Source of the DNA: Kitasatospora sp. SUK 42
GTDB lineage: Bacteria > Actinomycetota > Actinomycetes > Streptomycetales > Streptomycetaceae
Length of the DNA stretch: 64,000 nt
Assembly: GCF_015776785.2 (NCBI RefSeq)
Contig: NZ_LFMD02000003.1
Location: forward strand, 1,904,081-1,968,080
Reading direction: 5' to 3'
Position 1 is the stretch's first letter, and each line of letters opens with the position of its first letter. Shown here one piece after another: positions 60,241-64,000 of the stretch. The notes beneath the pieces are model-generated. The model did no database searches and was not told where the DNA came from. It was given only the letters and a program-made list of their open reading frames with translations. Made by a program: the position numbers and the translations under genes.

Positions 60241-61521
60241 TCATCGCCCGGTGCCGCCGTAGACGACGGCCTCGTCCGTCTCGCTGTCCAGCCCGAAGGC
60301 GCTGTGGACGGCGCGGACGGCCTCCGGCACGTCGTCGGCGCGGGTGACCACCGAGATGCGGATCTCCGAGGTGGAGATCAGCTCGATGTTGACGCCTGCG
60401 GCGGACAGCGCCTCGAAGAACGTGGCGGTGACGCCCGGGTTGGAGCGCATGCCTGCGCCGACCAGCGAGATCTTGCCGATCGCGTCGTCGTAGCGCAGCG
60501 ACTCGTAGCCGATGCCCTCCTTGACCCGGCCGAGTGCGTCGATGGCCTTCTGGCCCTCGGTCTTGGGCAGGGTGAAGGAGATGTCGGTCAGACCGGTCGA
60601 CGCGGCGGAGACGTTCTGCACCACCATGTCGATGTTGACCTCGGCGTCGGCGATGGCGCGGAAGATGCGCGCCGCCTCGCCCGGCTTGTCGGGCACGCCG
60701 ACGACGGTGACCTTGGCCTCGGACGTGTCGTGGGCGACTCCGGAGATGATGGCCTGCTCCATCTCGCCCCCTTCGGGCTTGTGCGGGTTGTCGTTGCTGA
60801 CGATCGTCCCGGGAAGACCCGAGAAGGACGAGCGTACGTGAATCGGGATGTTGTAGCGACGGGCGTACTCAACACACCGATCGAGCAACACCTTGGACCC
60901 GGACGAGGCCAGCTCCAGCATGTCCTCGTAGGCGATCCAGTCGATCTTGCGGGCCTTCTTCACCACGCGCGGGTCGGCGGTGAACACGCCGTCCACGTCG
61001 GTGTAGATCTCGCAGACCTCGGCCTTGAGCGCGGCCGCGAGGGCGACCGCGGTGGTGTCCGAGCCGCCGCGGCCCAGGGTGGTGATGTCCTTGCTGGTCT
61101 GGGACACACCCTGGAAGCCGGCCACGATCGCGATGTTGCCCTCGTCCAGGGCGGTGCGGATGCGGCCCGGCGTCACGTCGATGATGCGCGCCTTGTTGTG
61201 GACGGAGTCCGTGATGACACCGGCCTGGCTGCCCGTGAAGGACTGCGCCTCGTGCCCCAGGGATTTGATCGCCATGGCCAGCAGCGCCATGGAGATGCGC
61301 TCTCCAGCGGTCAGCAGCATGTCGAACTCACGGCCGGCAGGAAGCGGTGACACCTGCTCCGCGAGTTCGATGAGCTCGTCCGTCGTGTCGCCCATCGCGG
61401 ACACCACGACGACGACCTCATGGCCGGCCTTCTTGGCATCAACGATTCGGCGGGCTACGCGCTTGATGCCTGCGGCATCCGCAACGGATGAGCCGCCGTA
61501 CTTCTGCACGACAAGGCCCAC
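60241..61521 (-). CDS. ask: Aspartate kinase (alpha, with internal beta start)
   Basis: First step of aspartate-family amino acid synthesis. The 426-residue protein has the kinase motif KYGGSSVADA and GRGGSDTTA (ATP site), then two ACT domains (from about 266) for Lys/Thr feedback. Methionine 254 (ATG at 60762) has GAAGGGGGCGAG immediately upstream, giving a 173-residue beta subunit (60241-60762) made from the same frame, as in Bacillus and Corynebacterium alpha2beta2 kinases. Operon with asd. Confidence 0.95.
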   Translation of the reverse strand: MGLVVQKYGGSSVADAAGIKRVARRIVDAKKAGHEVVVVVSAMGDTTDELIELAEQVSPLPAGREFDMLLTAGERISMALLAMAIKSLGHEAQSFTGSQAGVITDSVHNKARIIDVTPGRIRTALDEGNIAIVAGFQGVSQTSKDITTLGRGGSDTTAVALAAALKAEVCEIYTDVDGVFTADPRVVKKARKIDWIAYEDMLELASSGSKVLLDRCVEYARRYNIPIHVRSSFSGLPGTIVSNDNPHKPEGGEMEQAIISGVAHDTSEAKVTVVGVPDKPGEAARIFRAIADAEVNIDMVVQNVSAASTGLTDISFTLPKTEGQKAIDALGRVKEGIGYESLRYDDAIGKISLVGAGMRSNPGVTATFFEALSAAGVNIELISTSEIRISVVTRADDVPEAVRAVHSAFGLDSETDEAVVYGGTGR

Positions 61522-61865
61522 GTGCGCTCCTCGACTTGTGTCGTTTTCCGGGGGCGACAGGCCCCCGTACCCCCCGGGGGAGAGGGGGGTGCGGTCTGCG
61601 TCAGTCTACCGAGCAGGGGTCCCGTGACCGGCGCTTTCCATATGATGAGACGGACGTTTCAGCACGTGGTCGGCGGTACGGGCCCCTCCGCCGACAGGGT
61701 CTGCGGGCAATTCGGTAACGCTCCGAAGAATCAGCGGATCGGAGCACGGCGAATCGGCCGGATTTCTTTTCCGCGCGGATTGCTGAGGCATTCGTCACAA
61801 TCCGCCGCGCGGCCGGCCCCGGGTGAGCGGAATATCCGCCACCGGGGCCCGCTGCCACCTGCCGG
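61522..61865. promoter_or_regulatory. ask upstream region
   Basis: About 345 bases between the leftward DUF5063 and ask genes; it should hold the ask promoter and the DUF5063 terminator. It has GC-rich runs near 61555-61590 (CCCCCCGGGGG) and an AT-richer stretch near 61640-61770. No gene or RNA was recognised. Confidence 0.35.
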
Positions 61866-62525
61866 CTACCGCCCGAGACCGAGCTCGGCCGCCATCAGGT
61901 CCCCGGCCTGCTGCTCCAGCTGCTCGTCGGTGAGCCCGTCGTCGTCGGTGTCCGCGCCGTCCGGCACCGCGCCGATCGGGCTGTCCAGCCGGACGTGGGC
62001 GATCAGCGACTGCAGCGCCCGCAGCACCGCCGTGCAGGTCGTGCCCCAGTTGGAGAGGTACGAGAACTGCCACCACCACAGCGCCTCGCTGACCCGGCCC
62101 TCGCGGTAGTGGGTCAGGCCGTGCTGGAGCTCGCTGACCACGCCGGCCAGGTCGTCCGAGATCCGGAAGGCGTTCGGCTTCTCCGGCGGACCGTACGGGT
62201 CGAAGACCTCGTGGTAGACGTCGATCGGCGCGAGCAGCACGGCCAGGCGCTCGCGCAGCTGCTCGCCGTCCGGCTCCGGCCCGGCGTCGGGTTCGAAGCG
62301 GTCGTCCGGGACGACGTCCTCGATCGCGCCGAGCCGACCGCCGGCCAGCAGCAGCTGCGACACCTCCAGGAGCAGCAGCGAGACCGCGCTGCCCGGTTCG
62401 TCGCCCTTGGCGACCTCGGTGACGGCGAGCACGAAGCTCCCCACCGAGTCGGCGATCTGCACGGCGAAGTCGTCCGGCTCGGAGCCGTGGCCGTGGGGCT
62501 GCTGGTTGATCGTCCGGTCAGACAT
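61866..62525 (-). CDS. DUF5063 domain protein
   Basis: A 219-residue cytoplasmic protein with SDDLAGVVSELQHGLTHYREG and WWWQFSYLSNWGTTC, typical of DUF5063, conserved between recR and ask in actinomycetes. The function is unknown. The C-terminus is acidic. ATG 62525 overlaps the recR stop by eight bases, so it is translationally coupled to the recombination gene. Confidence 0.85.
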   Translation of the reverse strand: MSDRTINQQPHGHGSEPDDFAVQIADSVGSFVLAVTEVAKGDEPGSAVSLLLLEVSQLLLAGGRLGAIEDVVPDDRFEPDAGPEPDGEQLRERLAVLLAPIDVYHEVFDPYGPPEKPNAFRISDDLAGVVSELQHGLTHYREGRVSEALWWWQFSYLSNWGTTCTAVLRALQSLIAHVRLDSPIGAVPDGADTDDDGLTDEQLEQQAGDLMAAELGLGR

Positions 62526-63117
62526 CGAGCAGTCGTCTCCCTTCGAAGGCGCGGCCGAGGGTGACCTCGTCCGCGTACTCCAGGTCCCCTCCGACGGGCA
62601 GACCGCTCGCCAGACGGGTCACCTTCAGGCCCATCGGCTTGCAGAGCCGGGCCAGATAGGTGGCGGTCGCCTCCCCCTCCAGGTTGGGGTCGGTGGCCAG
62701 GATCAGCTCGGTGACCGTGCCGTCCGCGAGGCGTGCGAGCAGCTCGCGGATGCGCAGGTCGTCCGGGCCGACGCCCTCGATGGGGCTGATCGCGCCGCCC
62801 AGCACGTGGTAGCGGCCGCGGAACTCGCGGGTGCGCTCGATGGCGACGACGTCCTTGGACTCCTCGACCACGCAGATGACGCCGAGGTCGCGGCGGGGGT
62901 CCAGGCAGACCCGGCACTGCTCGGCCTCCGCGACGTTGCCGCAGACCGCGCAGAAGCGGACCTTGTCCTTGACCTCCAGCAGCGCGTGCGCGAGGCGGCG
63001 CACGTCGATCGGGTCGGCCTGCAGCACGTGGAAGGCGATCCGCTGGGCGCTCTTGGGCCCGACGCCGGGCAGCCTGCCCAGTTCGTCGATCAGGTCCTGA
63101 ACCACGCCCTCGTACAA
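62518..63117 (-). CDS. recR: Recombination mediator RecR
   Basis: A 199-residue RecR: N-terminal helix-hairpin-helix (LPGVGPKSAQRIAFH), zinc finger Cys56, Cys59, Cys68 and Cys71, and the Toprim domain (GVICVVEE; LATDPNLEGEATA). Loads RecA with RecFO at gaps. TTG 63117 is the start (MYEGVVQDLI matches the family). Overlaps DUF5063. Confidence 0.96.
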   Translation of the reverse strand: MYEGVVQDLIDELGRLPGVGPKSAQRIAFHVLQADPIDVRRLAHALLEVKDKVRFCAVCGNVAEAEQCRVCLDPRRDLGVICVVEESKDVVAIERTREFRGRYHVLGGAISPIEGVGPDDLRIRELLARLADGTVTELILATDPNLEGEATATYLARLCKPMGLKVTRLASGLPVGGDLEYADEVTLGRAFEGRRLLDV

Positions 63118-63334
63118 CGTCGCGCCTTCCCTCGGATGGTCGGTGGTGCTCCGGTGCCATCATCCAACGAATCGGGCGCCGGACACACCGCCCGACGCCC
63201 GACTCCCACAGAAATCACATGGGTCAATCGTCTGAACTTCAGACCATCGGACCACTCCTGGGCTGCCTGTACGGCGTCCGAGGCCCCTCCGGCGGGCCCT
63301 GGGGGCCTGGAAGGCGCCCAGGAAGCCCGTCCGG

Positions 63335-63379
63335 CTCCAGAACGGCAGACTCCAGAACGGCAGGCTCTAGAACGGCAGA
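63335..63379. repeat. Three 15-bp tandem repeats across the ybaB stop
   Basis: CTCCAGAACGGCAG(A/G) at 63335, 63350 and 63365. The unit at 63365 encodes the last codons and TAG of ybaB; in the downstream units TAG reads CTGGAG, so they are non-stop copies beyond the end of the gene. Confidence 0.85.
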
Positions 63380-63705
63380 CCGGGGATGCCGCCGCCCAGA
63401 CCCTGGGTGAGCGGGCCCATCCGTTCGGACTGCATCTTCTGCGCGGCCTGGTTGGCGTCCCTGACGGCCGCCAGGATCAGGTCGGCCAGGGTCTCGGTGT
63501 CCTCCGGGTCGACCGCGGCCGGGGCGATGGTCAGCGCCACCAGCTCACCGGCACCCGTCACCGTGGCCTCGACCAGGCCGCCGCCCGCCGTACCGTTCAC
63601 CTTCGTCTCGGCCAGCTCCTGCTGGGCCTTCGCGAGATCCTGCTGCATCTTCTGCGCCTGCTTGAGCAGCTGCTGCATGTTGGGCTGACCACCACCGGGG
63701 AACAC
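63367..63705 (-). CDS. ybaB: YbaB/EbfC nucleoid-associated protein
   Basis: A 112-residue DNA-binding protein: N-terminal helix (MQQLLKQAQKMQQDLAKAQQ), central beta sheet and C-terminal helix (AVRDANQAAQKMQSERM). It forms dimers that bind DNA; its position between dnaX and recR is conserved. GTG 63705. Confidence 0.95.
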   Translation of the reverse strand: MFPGGGQPNMQQLLKQAQKMQQDLAKAQQELAETKVNGTAGGGLVEATVTGAGELVALTIAPAAVDPEDTETLADLILAAVRDANQAAQKMQSERMGPLTQGLGGGIPGLPF

Positions 63706-63773
63706 GGCTCACTCCTTGCTGTCACGGCTGTCGTGCGGTTCTTCGATCGTCACCGCTGAGCCTACGGCGTCAC

Positions 63774-64000
63774 TCAGTTGCCACGGTGGTGGATCTCCTC
63801 CAGCACCGTGGCGCCCAGCTCGCGGATGATCAGCTCCTGGCCGGAGAACGCGTCCTCGTTGAGGTCCGGGTCGTCCTCCTCCGGGATGTCGTCCTCCGGG
63901 GCCACCGACCGCACCGGCCGGGCCGGGGTCGGCGGGGCCTGCACCGGCGCGGGGGCCGGAGCCGGCTGGGCGGCCTGCGGCTGCGGCACGGGTGCTGCGA
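63774..64000 (-). CDS. dnaX: DNA polymerase III gamma/tau, C-terminal end (partial)
   Basis: The frame is open to the window edge and ends GQELIIRELGATVLEEIHHR plus two residues, the characteristic C-terminus of actinobacterial tau. Upstream residues are Pro/Ala/Gln-rich linker. The N-terminal ATPase domain is outside the window. First in the leftward dnaX-ybaB-recR order. Confidence 0.85.
   Translation of the reverse strand, partial: AAPVPQPQAAQPAPAPAPVQAPPTPARPVRSVAPEDDIPEEDDPDLNEDAFSGQELIIRELGATVLEEIHHRGN

Overview
The window is very GC-rich actinomycete chromosome, most likely Streptomyces, Kitasatospora or a close relative in the Streptomycetaceae. Signs of this are wblA beside a bifunctional penicillin-binding protein, a pair of ArsA-like ATPases, frequent GTG/TTG starts, rare TTA codons confined to regulated genes, and 4-base GTGA/ATGA overlaps. 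The gene order on both flanks matches, from memory, the conserved streptomycete core; this was not checked by alignment.

Left core (1-31770): 3' part of a Tad-type secretion/pilus locus read leftward (TadB start, TadA, Ssd/CpaE-like); HAD-IB phosphatase; a degenerate Fic-like protein; a CooC-like ATPase; a SulP transporter fused to a beta-carbonic anhydrase; acsA; nhaA; a holin-like membrane protein; an alpha/beta hydrolase; MarP-type protease, CoA-type NUDIX and nth in a leftward group; a FUSC transporter with its MarR regulator; crp; a leftward operon DUF4177-RidA-NUDIX-small protein-metallo-beta-lactamase fold; two ArsA ATPases; wblA; a bifunctional PBP; YqeY.

Accessory island (about 31.9-52.2 kb): bounded by housekeeping genes. 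It holds a two-component system, an MMPL exporter, a HadA/HadB dehydratase pair, LuxR, SARP, TetR and MerR regulators, a SAM methyltransferase, an AfsA-type butenolide synthase with HAD phosphatase, FabG ketoreductase and SnoaL-like protein, an MFS exporter, a secreted beta-propeller-like protein, and a full iterative type II condensation set: ACP, KS, chain-length factor and malonyltransferase. Together KS/CLF/ACP/MCAT/KR/DH with no enoyl reductase suggest a highly reducing (polyene-forming) type II system. The adjacent AfsA-HAD-FabG operon suggests that the acyl chain may be transferred to a three-carbon acceptor, giving a butenolide- or furan-like product. Three genes (SARP, methyltransferase, AfsA) carry in-frame TTA codons, so the island is probably bldA-dependent. 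No ArpA-type receptor is present in the window.

Right core (52285-64000): metallophosphoesterase, tRNA-Pro(CGG), S9 peptidase and lipoprotein, SURF1, a SigE-type sigma factor with a membrane partner, asd-ask, DUF5063, recR, ybaB and the 3' end of dnaX. The asd gene has lost the catalytic cysteine of its family. A recurring oddity is a short tandem repeat just downstream of many stop codons.
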